Of a stretch of 64,000 nucleotides of DNA, positions 33,597 to 44,725 are shown one piece after another. The DNA is taken from contig OY744614.1 in the NCBI GenBank assembly GCA_963556255.1, positions 38,529,054-38,593,053 of the forward strand, given 5' to 3'. The notes below the pieces were generated by a model. It had not been told where the DNA came from, searched no databases, and was given only the letters and a program-made list of their open reading frames with translations. Positions within the stretch are counted from its first letter, which is position 1; each line of letters begins with the position of its first letter. The position numbers and the translations under genes were made by a program. Origin of the DNA: Allolobophora icterica (taxonomy: Eukaryota > Annelida > Clitellata > Crassiclitellata > Lumbricidae).

Positions 33597-34029
33597 CATA
33601 GGTACCCGGGCCATGTTGTTAACAAAGTATTTTTCATAGCCCAAAACAGTTACGACAGTGTGAGTAACCATATCACGAAGACTATATGGATGTAGATATA
33701 ACTTGATAACCATATCTTGGAAATAGTCACCGGATCTAGTGTAAAATAAAATGTAAATGTTCGTGATTTTCTATAGCGACCGTACATGGCCTCGACCCTG
33801 CTCATTTTTCAATGAATTGATCGGGTGAGATCCTTCACCACCGCTGCCCCCTTGAATGGGTGCCACGCCATTTAAGGTCCCCGTGTTGGGACCGTGCTAG
33901 CCCGAGATTTAAAATCTCTGAAATAAGCCACCTTCCTGTTGCTCTATGCTCGGAAGCTCTGATTGTAAATTGTTACTTTTTGGAGAGTAATTAGACGTCT
34001 GTGATTTTAAATAGACTTTGACGAATGCC

Positions 34030-35200
34030 TCAGATCTGGTAACCGAGCTCCTTGAGAACCCCGAAGCAGTGTTGAGTCATTTGTCCTCTTTCTTCGTCGC
34101 TGACTTTCGACCTCCATTTCGATATGTGTTCCTTACTGTTGAGCCTTCGTATACCGAAGATTCCGTCATAGGTCCCTGCGTTCAGCGTCTCGTTAACCCA
34201 ACGATCGAATCCTTCTGGGACCTGCATCAAAAATCGGTTGTACATCTGCGTCACGGTTCGACGAGGATCCAGAAGAAAGTCCTCGTATCGTAGGGTCATG
34301 ATAGACAACATGTATCGTCTTCTCAAACGCTTCATCGCTTCCAGGTCGTCCGACATACGCCGACATAGCAACCGGGACTCGTTCACCGCTGTCCAGTTAC
34401 CAGAATTGAGGAACGTCTGCAAGGTAAGAGGATCGGCCCTTGAAACTGCTATAGCCCTAGGGTCTCTGACGTAGAAGACGATGTGGACATCCGGCATCCG
34501 TTGGATTAGGGGTTCTAGGTCAGACATAGATGCCCTATGGATTCCCGCCACCACAAGCTTGGCCTGTGAACATCTGTACCTGAGAACATCTCGACACGGC
34601 ATCTTGTGCTCGTCGAGAAAACGCATGTACCAGGCGGCGTTGAAAAACTCGAAGAATTTGTCCTGGATGGTTCTACAGTAATGCTCAGACTTGAAATGTG
34701 GAGGGGTGGTCGTCGTCATTGTCGTCTGAAAGTCGTATTCTTCATCACCCGTTACTTCATCCAAAAGCTTCACTCCGCTGGCCTCCATTTGTAGTTTCCA
34801 GAAGTCTCCACATAATTCCATAACGAATCTTCGAAGTTCGCTATCTTTTAACTGGTCAATGTAGCTCTGAAATATTATGTGCACCTGTCTTTCGCCTCTA
34901 CCCATTTGCGCTGAATACATCCTCCGAAAGAATCGGAAGACATCTCGGCATCGGACGACTTCCAGGTATGACGATTTGGCGTCGAATTCGATTGCCTCAC
35001 AGGCGGATGTCGGAAGCAGTTGTCTTAGGCTAAACATCGTAACGCCCCGGGTCTTCATGCAGTCCCAGAAGTCCTTCAAGGCCTTCGAAACTGAGACGAA
35101 CCTATGACTCAAAGTTTCAAGAGGCAGGCGTTCGGAGTTGCAGTTTAGTAGATCCTCCAGGTACTTCGTCATTGCAAGGCGTTTTTCATTGTCGTCCGAT
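34030..35200 (-). CDS. Sulfotransferase gene C terminal catalytic exon 4
   Basis: Last exon of gene C, acceptor ggctgcag above 35200, open to the stop at 34030. With exons 1-3 the coding length is 1611 nt (536 residues). The catalytic landmarks are intact: VVAGIHRASM, VFYVRDPRAIAVSR, and the end KELGYQI. Differences from gene B cluster after the phosphate-binding motif, where NESRLLCRRMSDDLEAMKRL replaces the gene B sequence, in a part of these enzymes thought to help choose the acceptor. The Thr/Met run is shorter (TTMTTTTPP). The intron above and the 3' flank align with gene B in inverted orientation. Confidence 0.88.
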
Positions 35201-35234
35201 CTGCAGCCATAACAACCATATGCATGGGTGACGG

Positions 35235-35855
35235 TGTATAAACTTCAAGCTACTCCCTATTCCAAGCTACTCCCGTAATCTGAAATCGATTTCATATAAC
35301 CCCCCGGGGTTTACCCTGAACGCGATTTCAAGTTACCCCTGCGCTGTTCACATTGCCCTCTATCTGATTTAGCTAATATGATAAAAATTCTTATGCTTAC
35401 AACTCATGATACGTTTATTGAATAAAACGCGTGAAACATACAAGATTAAAAGTTAGTAGGCCTACCAATATCTGAAAAAAAACTATACGTGTTAGCTGCC
35501 CACTCCATGATAGCACAACAGGTTGTCAATTCAAATGAATTATTATAAGCATTTATGGCTAATTGGTATGTTAAAAAGTAATACAGGTTGTTGCAATAAC
35601 ATTTAGTCGATGTGCAAGATGTGCATGTTTCATAGTTGATGTAGTGTGATCCACAGAGTAAGATAAAAACTTATCGTGCATCATGTATTGGAGGATTAAT
35701 GAGAGTTTAATTATAAATATTGGCAATTATTATATGAGATAGTCGAGAATGGGCACCATTAATTTGAGGGGGTAATCAGAAATCGTAATATGAACGCGAT
35801 TTCAAGTTGTCGGTGTGTAATGTGAAGTGGGGTAATCTAAAGTTGATATACCGGC
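35235..35855. repeat. Gene C intron 3 copy of the TGAAATCG-motif element
   Basis: Inverted counterpart of the gene B block, with the same motif clusters at each end. Confidence 0.55.
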
Positions 35856-36134
35856 ATGCCCCACAAAGATTTCAGGACAACCGCATCTTAACCCCAATTG
35901 TGACTTTAATGATTTAAATTTTGATGTGCTTGAGTTTTGATTTTGGTTGAAAACGTCGGGGGCTTGAAGGAAAACAATTTTTTTAAAGAATAATAAAGTT
36001 GGCGTTAATGAATGCATGAAAATCTGGGCTGGCATTAACTCTGTCGAAAAATAAACTTGGGAAACAATTCCCGTTGAACAGGTCGTCAAATTTGTCGGCG
36101 AAGTAGGCCTACAACCTTGCTTTATTTTCTCACT

Positions 36135-36527
36135 AGCTGGTTTTTTCCCGGCGTTGCCCGGGGAGTTCAGTGAAGTTAATGTGAAGTGAAATCCCTACGG
36201 CTGCGCCATCTGGCGAATCTTTAGAAATGCGTGCCGGTGACAGAGAGTTGGCGGTCAAAGACACAGAATCTTCTCGGGCGGCGCCATCTGGCGAGTGAAA
36301 ATAGGTTGAGTGTAAGTTTTTTACCAGCTAAAAGGCATTGGCCGGGTAGGTTTTGGCCCGGCACACCATGGTAGCGGTGAAAACGGGGGACGCGAAGCCT
36401 CACACTGGGTGTGTCATGCCCACCCCGACACAGTAGTGAAGGTTTTGAGTGAAAAGCTCCAAAACTGTAGAAATGCATCCCGGTCAAAGTCGGTGTGACA
36501 GACAGATTCTTCTCTTTATTTATGTAC
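36135..36527. mobile_element. Insertion in gene C intron 3, class unknown
   Basis: Present in gene C between TTTTCTCA and TATAGGG, absent from the matching gene B sequence near 23861. Contains TTCCCGGCGTTGCCCGGGG and two GCGCCATCTGGCGA repeats. No open frame or clear TSD. Confidence 0.55.
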
Positions 36528-36744
36528 ATATAGGGACCTGCCTGAACATCGGGCGTTTCATGCGCTGGTTGTCATTATGAAAACCGTGCCGAACCTTTGA
36601 CCGCATTTCGTGTGTTGATGTATACCGGGGAGGAAACATTCTCCTGCTGAGAGTCCCATTACTCTTTCCAAAGCATTTCACTCCTTGATACCGAAAGAGA
36701 ATATGAGCGATCGTCATTAGTTTTATATCATTTACGTTTCCCCA

Positions 36745-36990
36745 CTTCATTATGCATCTTCATTATGTATCTTCATTCATTATGTATCTTCATTGTCTAT
36801 ATTCAGTGTGTATCTTCATTGTGTATCTTCATTTACATCTTCATTATGTATCGTCATTATGCGGGTTCTATCTTCATTATGTACATGTTCTTCGTACAGT
36901 ATCTTCATCTTTTATCTTCATTATGAATCGTCATTATGTAGGTGACCTACAGTAGGTCCTATCTTCATTATGTATCTTCATTATGTATCT
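36745..36990. repeat. AATGAAGATACAT-type array, gene C intron 3
   Basis: Same 13-bp unit, inverted, downstream of gene C exon 3. Confidence 0.8.
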
Positions 36991-37063
36991 TTTAGTTTGT
37001 TGCAGTGTCATCTGTACTTTTGATAATTAAATTTCCTATACATAAACTTGTATTCATGCATAC

Positions 37064-37284
37064 CTGCGCCTCTGAGTGCTGTAGTAGAGCAAGCGAAGGG
37101 GGTTTGAATAGAACGGCATTCCTGAGTAGTGGGCGTGGAATGCATCGAGTGCCTCGTACCAGAGAATCGTCGTCTGGTATTCGATGTTGAAGACGTGTGA
37201 GAAGAGAGTGGAACCACCCCGCATGTACGAGAACAGAACGACTTTCGACGCACCGTAGTAGTTTGAGACATTACTCAGCAAGTC
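37064..37284 (-). CDS. Sulfotransferase gene C exon 3 (5'-PAPS-binding loop)
   Basis: 221-nt exon with acceptor cgacag and donor GCGCAG followed by GTATGC; entry phase 0, exit phase 2. Encodes LSNVSNYYGASKVVLFSYM followed by RGGSTLFSHVFNIEYQTTI. The RGGST loop and the following WYEALDAFHAHYSG are identical to genes A and B. Its end (LLYYSTQRR) differs from LLYHSNQT in the others. Confidence 0.85.
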
Positions 37285-37585
37285 CTGTCGATATAATACT
37301 ATTTATATTAAACATAAAACTCAATATTACTAAATGATTCAATGAACAATCTTATTAATACTTTAATTCCATAATTATGTGTGTGTGTGTGTTTATGTAT
37401 TTGGTTATTTTAGCGCTGAAACATCAGATCTAAATGGATGCGATTTCAGATAAGTTAATGAAAGCTCGATCTTGCATTGACGCGATGGAAAAGTAATGAA
37501 TCAACGATCGAGTTTTGGACGGGGCCGAGCGTGCCTAGCTAGCACGCATGCATCGTTTGACTATGATCGGCGGGAGCCCTAGTGC

Positions 37586-37954
37586 CAGGGGCGGCGCTAC
37601 ACCAGGGCGCGCCAGGGCAAATGCCCTGGTAAAAATGCCTTTGCCCTGGTCGATGCCCTGCCAGAATTTTTGCCCTGTCCAGAATTTTTTCGGGCATATT
37701 TGTTATATCCTGAGATAAAATTCACTTAATTAACTGAAATGCTAAAATTTGCTTTACAAATGTCAAAAAACGTTCAACTTCCGGAGGGCTTTGCCCATTT
37801 GACCTGCTAACTATAGACATATAATAGTGCGGGGGCGATTTATGGAAAAGCGCGGTAGCGCGATCTTATATGGTCACCATTTAAGCTCGTCTTATGCACT
37901 GGTTAGTTGTATGACTGCCCTGCAGGTTACAAAAACTGTCTGGCGCCGCCACTG
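37586..37954. mobile_element. MITE family I (369 bp), gene C intron 2
   Basis: Ends CAGGGGCGGCGCTA and CTGGCGCCGCCACTG; exact 8-bp TSD CCTAGTGC (37578-37585, 37955-37962). Gene B has the unoccupied site at 22767-22774. Confidence 0.92.
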
Positions 37955-38263
37955 CCTAGTGCTAAGAACTAGGGATAAAGTAATCATTGATTCGTTTCCG
38001 GACTTTTTGAGGTGACTCGGCGGTTTGAGGCTATATAATTTATATAACAGACAGTGTGTTTTAGAGAATAGTGTGCTTTAACAGTGTGTTTGAGAGCAGT
38101 GTGCCTAGCGTTCAGTGGGTAAGATAGCCAAACATCTGCATTGTTTGAATTTATAGATTTGTACGTAGGCCCCAGATAAGTTTTAATTTCAACGTTGCTG
38201 CCGCGTACGTAAGTGAGTAAGTAGCATATTAATAATGCAAGACTGTGATTGAACTACTGTGTG

Positions 38264-38635
38264 CAGGGTGGGAATTGTCGGGAGTTTAGGGGTTCAACCC
38301 CCAATCTTTCTTAGGACCCCGCAGTTGTCTTCACAGGACCCCGCAGTTGTCTTGTACACCCAAAGGGGTCGTTTCCAACCCCCTCAGTTGTCCTAGTGCG
38401 ATATAGCATTATTTGACTCTGAGTCTCCGACAAAGAGAAGACATTTCCATGGTGTATCATGTATGCATTTTTGAAATTTCTCAACAAAGGATTTGATTTT
38501 GATTCGAATCTGACTTGCAAAACTGCTAGCGTTGAAATCATCTGCTTTCAAATTTCGTTGACATTAGGCCTGGTCTGCAAAATACGGATAAAATTTTCAA
38601 CCCCCTCTAGTCTTTTTTTTACAATTCCCACACTG
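38264..38635. mobile_element. MITE family C, copy 5 (gene C intron 2)
   Basis: Ends CAGGGTGGGAATTGT and ACAATTCCCACACTG. Counterpart of the gene B insertion, so it was in place before the inverted duplication. A short internal duplication (CCCCGCAGTTGTCTT) distinguishes it. Confidence 0.8.
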
Positions 38636-38863
38636 ATTGTATGAAATAATTATAAGACAGAAAACAACTAGAAACTGTGTGTCTTTTCTCGATTAAACCC
38701 TTCGCTGTAAAGCTGGCGAATCTATGTATTTGAATATCGATTCGCAATAATTATACATCCAACAGTGTTCTTCAGCTCTTTCTGGCTCTGAATTTCAAAT
38801 ATGAATAGAATGAGATTGTTTAAAGACGAGGTTTCAGTGTTACACTTCCTTTCTCAAGGTTAC

Positions 38864-38979
38864 CTGTGGGACTGTTATCCAGGTGTCATCTGATTCGTCT
38901 AAGACATCATTGTCTCGTCTTGATTGGCTTTGTTCTTCGTTTATCAGTCGGCCATTTTTTATTTCCAGTAACCCCGCAC
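38864..38979 (-). CDS. Sulfotransferase gene C exon 2 (stem region)
   Basis: 116-nt exon, entry phase 1, exit phase 0; acceptor cttactag followed by GTGCGGGG, donor CCACAG followed by GTAACC. Its translation equals gene B exon 2. It is followed upstream (39.0-39.6 kb) by the 27-bp minisatellite, here split by a MITE. Confidence 0.75.
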
Positions 38980-38981
38980 CT

Positions 38982-39640
38982 AGTAAGTGCCAATAACGCA
39001 AGACACTACACATGTGTCAATTACATCATACACTAGACAAGTGCCAATTACAACATACACTAAACATGTGCCAATTACAACAGACTCAAGACATGTGCCA
39101 ATTACAACAGACACTAAACATGTGCCAATTACGACATACGCTAGACATGTGCCAATTACAACAGATTATAGACATGTGCCAATTATAGCAGACACAACGT
39201 GTGCCAATTACAACAGTCACTAGACATGTGCCAATTACAGTACACACGACATGTGCCATTTACAACAGACACGACATGTGCGAATTACAACAGACACTAG
39301 ACATATGTTCCAATTACAACAGACACTAAAGACATGTGCCAATTACAACATACACTAGGCATGTGCCAATTACCAGTGTTTTAGTTGTCGGGGGGTTTGG
39401 GGGGTTCAACTCCCCTAGTTATCTTTCTAACCGCCTCAGCTAAGTTACTGAAAATTTGTTGGGGGGTTACTTTACTACAAAAAAATTGGTGTTTGGTCTA
39501 TGTGATTATGTGATTTGGTAATCTGCAAATTTTTGACCCCCCCCCCAGTTGTTTTTGGACAACTAAAACACTGCCAATTACAACATACACTAGACACTGT
39601 ACCAACTGTAACAGACACTAGACGTGTAGTTAGGTAAGCT
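38982..39640 (-). repeat. 27-bp minisatellite abutting the gene C exon 2 acceptor
   Basis: Same repeat as in gene B, inverted, with about sixteen units of 24-27 bp, split at 39374-39573 by a MITE. Confidence 0.88.
39374..39573. mobile_element. MITE family H (200 bp) inside minisatellite
   Basis: Perfect 16-bp inverted ends CAGTGTTTTAGTTGTC / GACAACTAAAACACTG and exact 8-bp TSD CCAATTAC (39366-39373, 39574-39581). The target is one unit of the 27-bp array next to gene C exon 2. Confidence 0.92.
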
Positions 39641-39840
39641 GACAAATAGTAGTGCCGGTTACTGATTACTCTTGTGGCAAAAGAAGTGACTCGCGCAGCG
39701 GCGCAGGTGGTATAAGTATTACGATTTATGTGAAGCTCATACGGGAACAAAATACGCAGGCAGCTGATTCTGTTCAGCATACGTGTTCAAAGAATCGTAA
39801 TTAAGCGTATACTTGTTAAGATTAGCTTCATTGTAATTTG

Positions 39841-40265
39841 TACATACATACATACATACATACATATATACATACATACATAGTCATACCTATGACATAC
39901 ATACATGCATATACATACAATGTATATATATATGCATTTATGTATGTATGTCCTACCTATAACATACACACATGTATACATACATACATACATACACACA
40001 CACATACATACATACATGCATACATACATACATACATACATACATACATACATACATACATACATACATACATACATACATACATACATAAATACATATA
40101 CACATACATACATGGTCATACCTATAACATAGAGTATAGACATATAAATACATGCATACATACATACACACATATATGTACATACATACATACATACATA
40201 GTCATACCTATAACATAGAGGCATAAATACATACAGACATACACACATATGTACATACATACATT
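39841..40265. repeat. (CATA)n microsatellite, gene C intron 1
   Basis: Inverted counterpart of the gene B tract, without LINE insertions. Confidence 0.93.
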
Positions 40266-40615
40266 ATTAATCAGTCACTTCTATAGCGTCGGTTTCTAAT
40301 ACATGAGGGATCAGTCGATGACACACCATCTTCAACCCTGGTCAACATCCCGAAGGTAAGTCCGCTGAGACAGACAGACAGACTGAGGCGGATAAGCGAA
40401 TACATACGAACATACACACGACCAGCATAGGTCCTAAAATGTATTTAATCAGAAAATGAAGTTATACTGCAGACATATACTGCTATGGCCGTAGCATTCT
40501 CTGAGTGGGAGTCCTTACAGATAGGCTGCGCCTAATCGCCCGCCGGTGTAAACCCAACAGGTGCTTGACTGTATGTATGGTCAACACATGCAACGGCTGC
40601 CTTCTGGACCCTATT

Positions 40616-40792
40616 CATGGACGGCGATCTAGGGGGTCGAGGGGGACAAGACCCCACCTTTAAGAGTGGGGTGCAGATCCCCCCACACACACATTTTGAA
40701 GAAACACCAAAAAAGATCAACTTTTTTTCCACCTCTCTTAGTTCAAAAGTGTCCCGTGTCCCCCCACCTGTCAAACAAGATCGCCGCCATTG
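40616..40792. mobile_element. MITE family E (177 bp), gene C intron 1
   Basis: Ends CATGGACGGCGATCT and AAGATCGCCGCCATTG, flanks ACCCTATT / ATCCTATT. The uninterrupted site is in gene B intron 1 near 17605-17612. Confidence 0.8.
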
Positions 40793-40894
40793 ATCCTATT
40801 TTGTGTATTACGTTCTCAGCGTGTTGCGTAATTGTCTCTTTCATTGCCCAGTTCACTATTACGATTACACTATGTATGTTAATTGCACAAGGTA

Positions 40895-41195
40895 ATTAGG
40901 TCATGTATCTCAGCCAACATTTTCAAGGGCATTAGATTTGTAACCACGTGTGTGGTCTGTCTGTTTGTTTGTCTGTCTGTCTGTCTGCCTTCCAATTCTT
41001 CTCGCCTTAAACGACACCCTCCTTAACAGCTGCTCTGCCTCCTCTCTCGACCTGCCCCCAAGAAAACCGGACTTGGAATTCCTCTGGTCTACTCTTTGGA
41101 AAAACCCTCTGATTTGACTCAGCGCTCGTAAATAGGCTCGTGCCCTGCGCTTGGCCTTCGAGTGGCGCCTTGGAAGTCTAGAGATTACGATTACG
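40895..41195 (+). repeat. LINE 3'-UTR-type dispersed repeat, gene C intron 1
   Basis: Ends GAGATTACGATTACGATTAT; also present, inverted, in gene B intron 1 (17097-17440). Includes a short (CTGT)n run. Confidence 0.65.
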
Positions 41196-41392
41196 ATTAT
41201 GTGAACTTACCTATGTGAACTTACCTATGTGAACTTACCAATGTAAACCCACCTAGATAAACTCACCTATGTGAACTTACCTATGTGAACTTACCTATGT
41301 GAACTTACCAATGTAAACCCACCTAGATAAACTCACCTATGTAAACTTACCTATGTAAACTTACCTATGTGAACTTACCTATGTGAACTTAC
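41196..41392 (-). repeat. Tandem 14-mer of 5' splice sites, gene C intron 1
   Basis: About fourteen units on the minus strand, beginning at the exon 1 donor; a higher-order block (with CTAGATAAACTC variants) is itself duplicated near 41230 and 41310. Confidence 0.88.
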
Positions 41393-41495
41393 CGATAACA
41401 TAGAGAAGACCAAGGATGCACAACGCCAGAGTTATTAACGCTCGAAATCTTCGTATCCTGAAAGCCAGCATTCTGCACAACTCAAAAACGACCAT
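41393..41495 (-). CDS. Sulfotransferase gene C exon 1 (signal anchor)
   Basis: First coding exon, exit phase 1, donor TTATCG followed by GTAAGT. Starts at 41495 (MVVFELCR) or in frame at 41471 (MLAFRIRRFR), then a hydrophobic run ALITLALCILGLLYVI. It matches genes A and B in length, phase and layout. A 148-bp perfect-type hairpin lies about 170 bp upstream. Confidence 0.75.
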
Positions 41496-41669
41496 TGAAC
41501 GAGATTCGTAAGAAAAAGTATACAGTCAACAACATATGAAACCTTAGGATAAACCTACATTAATGCATGCACGCTATTACAGGCTTTTCACAATATATAT
41601 GTATTTAGACCAGTGTATATATATATTTATATATATATATATATATATATAAAATTGAAAAAAATTGGT

Positions 41670-41736
41670 AAAATTGAAGCGCTGACAAGCCTTTAACGTT
41701 ATCTATAGTTTTTGTAAATATATATATATATATATG

Positions 41737-41772
<36 letters not shown>

Positions 41773-41817
41773 CAAAAACTATAGATAACGTTAAAGGCTT
41801 GTCAGCGCTTCAATTTT
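41670..41817. repeat. Long hairpin upstream of gene C
   Basis: Inverted repeat with arms beginning AAAATTGAAGCGCTGACAAG and running about 56 bases before a TA-rich loop. The arm continues the conserved ACGTTATCTATAGTTT of the gene 5' flank. Confidence 0.9.
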
Positions 41818-42239
41818 AAGCCAGTGATAATGTATCCTATAGCTGTGGGTCGACGTAGGTCATGATTGGCCCAGACTTCAGAATAAATAGAATACTAAGC
41901 TTGGGCGAATTAGATCAGTCCTAAATCGAAAACTTTAAGCAGTCCTTAAAGTTCATCTGACGTCTTCGAACATAGCTTTGCTTTGCATTTATTTAAGTTT
42001 GCTTAGGCTAATCGTCATCTCCAAACTTCTAAAGCGCCACTCGAAGGCCAATTAAGCGCTGGGCACCAGCCTATTCATGAGCGCTGGACAATTGTAGGTG
42101 AGCAAAATCTGTCCAAAGTCGCTACGGATTCGAACCCGCGACCCTGCTGCTGCAAGGCACCGAACACACCACTACACTAGTAGACGACGGCAATAGACTA
42201 CTCTATTAGAACTAATTAGCATTAAACTTTAGTTTGTAT

Positions 42240-42565
42240 ATATCCTGAGCAATGTGAGGTTTACTAGACTGTTAACCTTAGTATCGAAGAGCAGTCCCTT
42301 AACCTGGCCTGAGAGACACCCATGGATACATGAAGTGTTAGCGACTTCATTTTCTTACCCTCGGCATATGATGGCGGATGGATAGTCCTCTCCCTCGCCG
42401 TCTAATCTTCCCATTGCCAGTGTAGGCCTACTGCCAGGGTATTCATAATAGCTGATTTGGCTATGGAAACAAAAATCTCGAAAAAAAATTTGTTCTGGGA
42501 GGGATTTGAACCACTGACGTCTCGGTTGACAGTCCAGCCTACTAACCACTACACTATCGCAGTAT
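42240..42565 (-). mobile_element. tRNA-derived SINE, third family
   Basis: Minus strand begins GCGATAGTGTAGTGGTTAG with a B-box-like GGTTCAAATCC, followed by a body shared with 30.42-30.76 kb and 44.55-44.72 kb (CTCGGCATATGAGG, CCCTCTCCCTCGCCG). Confidence 0.65.
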
Positions 42566-42619
42566 ATAATCGCACATAGCCTAGCTAGAGTTAGCAACAT
42601 AGTTCTTATCAGTCGGTGC

Positions 42620-43560
42620 TGATATCGGCATTTCCGGACTGGTGGCCTCTGGACGTGGTTCGGGATCTTGGCGTACTACAGGCTACTTAATTGACGGAGA
42701 ACTCGTCCTATAGCTGATCGTGTAAATGTCATTTGCAGGGCAAGCTACTATGAACTGGGGCATATCAGGGTCATACGAAGGACATCGTCTTCTGGTGCTG
42801 CGACCACAGTGGTGCACTCCTTCGTGCACTCCTTCGTCCTCTCGCGTCTCGATCACTGTAACGCCGCGTCTTCGTTGGCTCCTTCCGCATTGCAGAATTA
42901 TAATCGGTTCTCAACTCAGCTGCTCGTCTACTGGCCAACCTACCTCGTTTTGCACACAAAAATCGGATTATATACAGTCTTGTTGTCAAGACCTTAATCC
43001 TCAAGACCAAGACCAAGACTTTGAACCTCAAGACCAAGACCAAGACTTTGACCCTCAAGACCAAGACTTTGAACCTCAAGACCAAGACCAAGACTTTGAC
43101 CCTCAAGACCAAGACCAAGACTTTTGGTCTCAAGACCAAGACTTTTAAAAACGAACTCGAGTGCACTCGAGACCAAGACCTGGTCTCGAGGACAACAAGA
43201 CTGATAATATACGACATAATCTGCATTGGCTGCCAACTGCTGACCGCAAACGCTACAAGATCCTTAAGATAGTGCGATGTTCCTTGACTGGTAGTACCTC
43301 AGAATACATCAGTGAGCTGCGCATTCCTGTCTCCACACAGCCTGGTCGCCGAATGCTTTGTTCAGCGATGCAGAACGATCTCGTTGTTCCACACTCTCAC
43401 ACCTCGACACGTGCTCGTCGGGGCTTCTCTGTCGTTGGACCATCGTTATGGAACAGTTTACCTTCTGATATTCACTCCGTTCCACTTATTTCGGACTGTA
43501 ATGCATTTTCTCCAACATTAAGAACACACCTTTCCCATCTGACTGACAGCTGACTGATAT
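42620..43560 (+). mobile_element. LINE fragment interrupted by a MITE
   Basis: Starts with the VRDLGV-like segment, continues SFVLSRLDHCNA, is cut at 42974 by a 229-bp MITE, and resumes at 43204 with HNLHWLPTADRKRYKILKIV, RRGFSVVGPSLWNSLPSDIH and a stop near 43553. The second part is one open frame of over 100 codons. Same family as the 27.4-kb and 30.8-kb relics. Confidence 0.75.
42975..43203. mobile_element. MITE family A, copy 3 (229 bp) inside a LINE
   Basis: Same ends; the middle is deleted so only CAAGAC arrays remain. Flanking 8-mers ATTATATA and ATAATATA differ by one base. Its position is in the middle of a LINE open frame. Confidence 0.88.
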
Positions 43561-43924
43561 ACGCGACTCTGCGAGGCTCTTACGATGCGCTATACTAGTG
43601 TTCTGTTACAGTACGGTATATTACATTGTTAGGGTTGCTATACTGTTCTTAATTTTGGCAGTAATTTTTACAAGTGCATACTAGGTTCCCCACGGTAACC
43701 GGACTCGAACCTCCTATGGACTACTCATTGGAAACCCCTCTGATTTGACGTAGCGCTCGGGAATAGGCTGGTGCCTGTGCTTGGCCTTTGAATAACACTT
43801 TAGAAGTTTGGAGATTATTACGATTAGGTGTGTGAGACAAGATCTCTCCATCCTCAATCTCCTTTGCTAGCTATTCCCCTTATAAATTCCCCTTGAATTA
43901 GCAGTCCAAGATTTTAGTTATCCA

Positions 43925-44165
43925 CAACGTGGGGTGTGGTGGCTCAGTGGTAGGTTCGGCGCCTTGTGACCGGAGGGTTGCGAATCCCACTCTAGCCGCT
44001 GCGTACGGACCTTGGGCAAGTCCCTCACTCGCAATTGCTTGTGGCGCTTCGGCGTGAAAATTCCCGCACAGTATCAAATGCCGTAGTCGGGAGCGCCTCT
44101 GAGTAGTAGTTGACTTCGAGAGACGCTATAGAAATATCCGGAATAAATAAATAAATAAAAATAAA
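43925..44165 (+). mobile_element. tRNA-derived SINE
   Basis: Head with pol III A-box-like TGGCTCAGTGGTAGG and B-box-like GGGTTGCGAATCCC, a middle part with CCTTGGGCAAGTCCCTCACT, then a LINE-like end (GGGAGCGCCTCTGAGTAG, GAGACGCTATAGAAAT) and an AAATA tail. Confidence 0.75.
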
Positions 44166-44549
44166 CGATAACTGGGGATTGGGGTGTGGCATGTTGCTTG
44201 AAACACCATCGGGAGTGCCTCTGAATACAGCCCTGGAAGAGGTGCTATATAAATTCTATGATTGATTGATTGAATGATATTTCAAACTGAAGAAGCAGAT
44301 TGGCTTTTATTTTGTACATTGGTAATTAAATTAAAAAAACACAAGTTTACACACAATAATCAAATTAACAGATATGACAAAATTTACACAAAACTCCATT
44401 AAACTAAAACTACTATGTAGGAAATTTATAATTTCTAATGAGGCTGGAATTACTATCTGCTACTGACTTAGCCTAGTCTAAGATTCCGTATTCATCCAAG
44501 AGTCTACTCTTCCCTGGATAAAAAAGCACTGGAATTGGCTGCCATGCTG

Positions 44550-44725
44550 ATAGGAGAAGAGCAGTCCCTTGAGCTAACCATGAGAGAGCCACGAGTATGA
44601 AGTGCTAGCAACTTAATTTTCTTAGCCTCGGCATATGAGGTCGGGTGGCTAGCCCTCTCCCTCGCCGTCTCATCTTCCCAACGTCAGTGTACTCATTATA
44701 GCTGAGTTGGCTAGGGGCACAAAAG
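44550..44725 (-). mobile_element. Third-family SINE, body only
   Basis: Carries the AGAAGAGCAGTCCCTTGAGC and CCTCGGCATATGAGG body but the tRNA head is missing or replaced. Confidence 0.55.

Noticed and set aside
39378..39480. CRISPR-like regular repeats
   Set aside because: Animal minisatellite units without unique spacers; a nuclear eukaryotic setting excludes CRISPR.
42726..43148. 140-codon open frame in the LINE/MITE region
   Set aside because: A chance chimera of LINE relic and CAAGAC array; the supported reading is a LINE broken by MITE A copy 3.
43931..44000. A functional tRNA gene
   Set aside because: Pol III box-like motifs are present but the cloverleaf does not form properly and the sequence continues into a LINE-like tail, so it is a SINE head.
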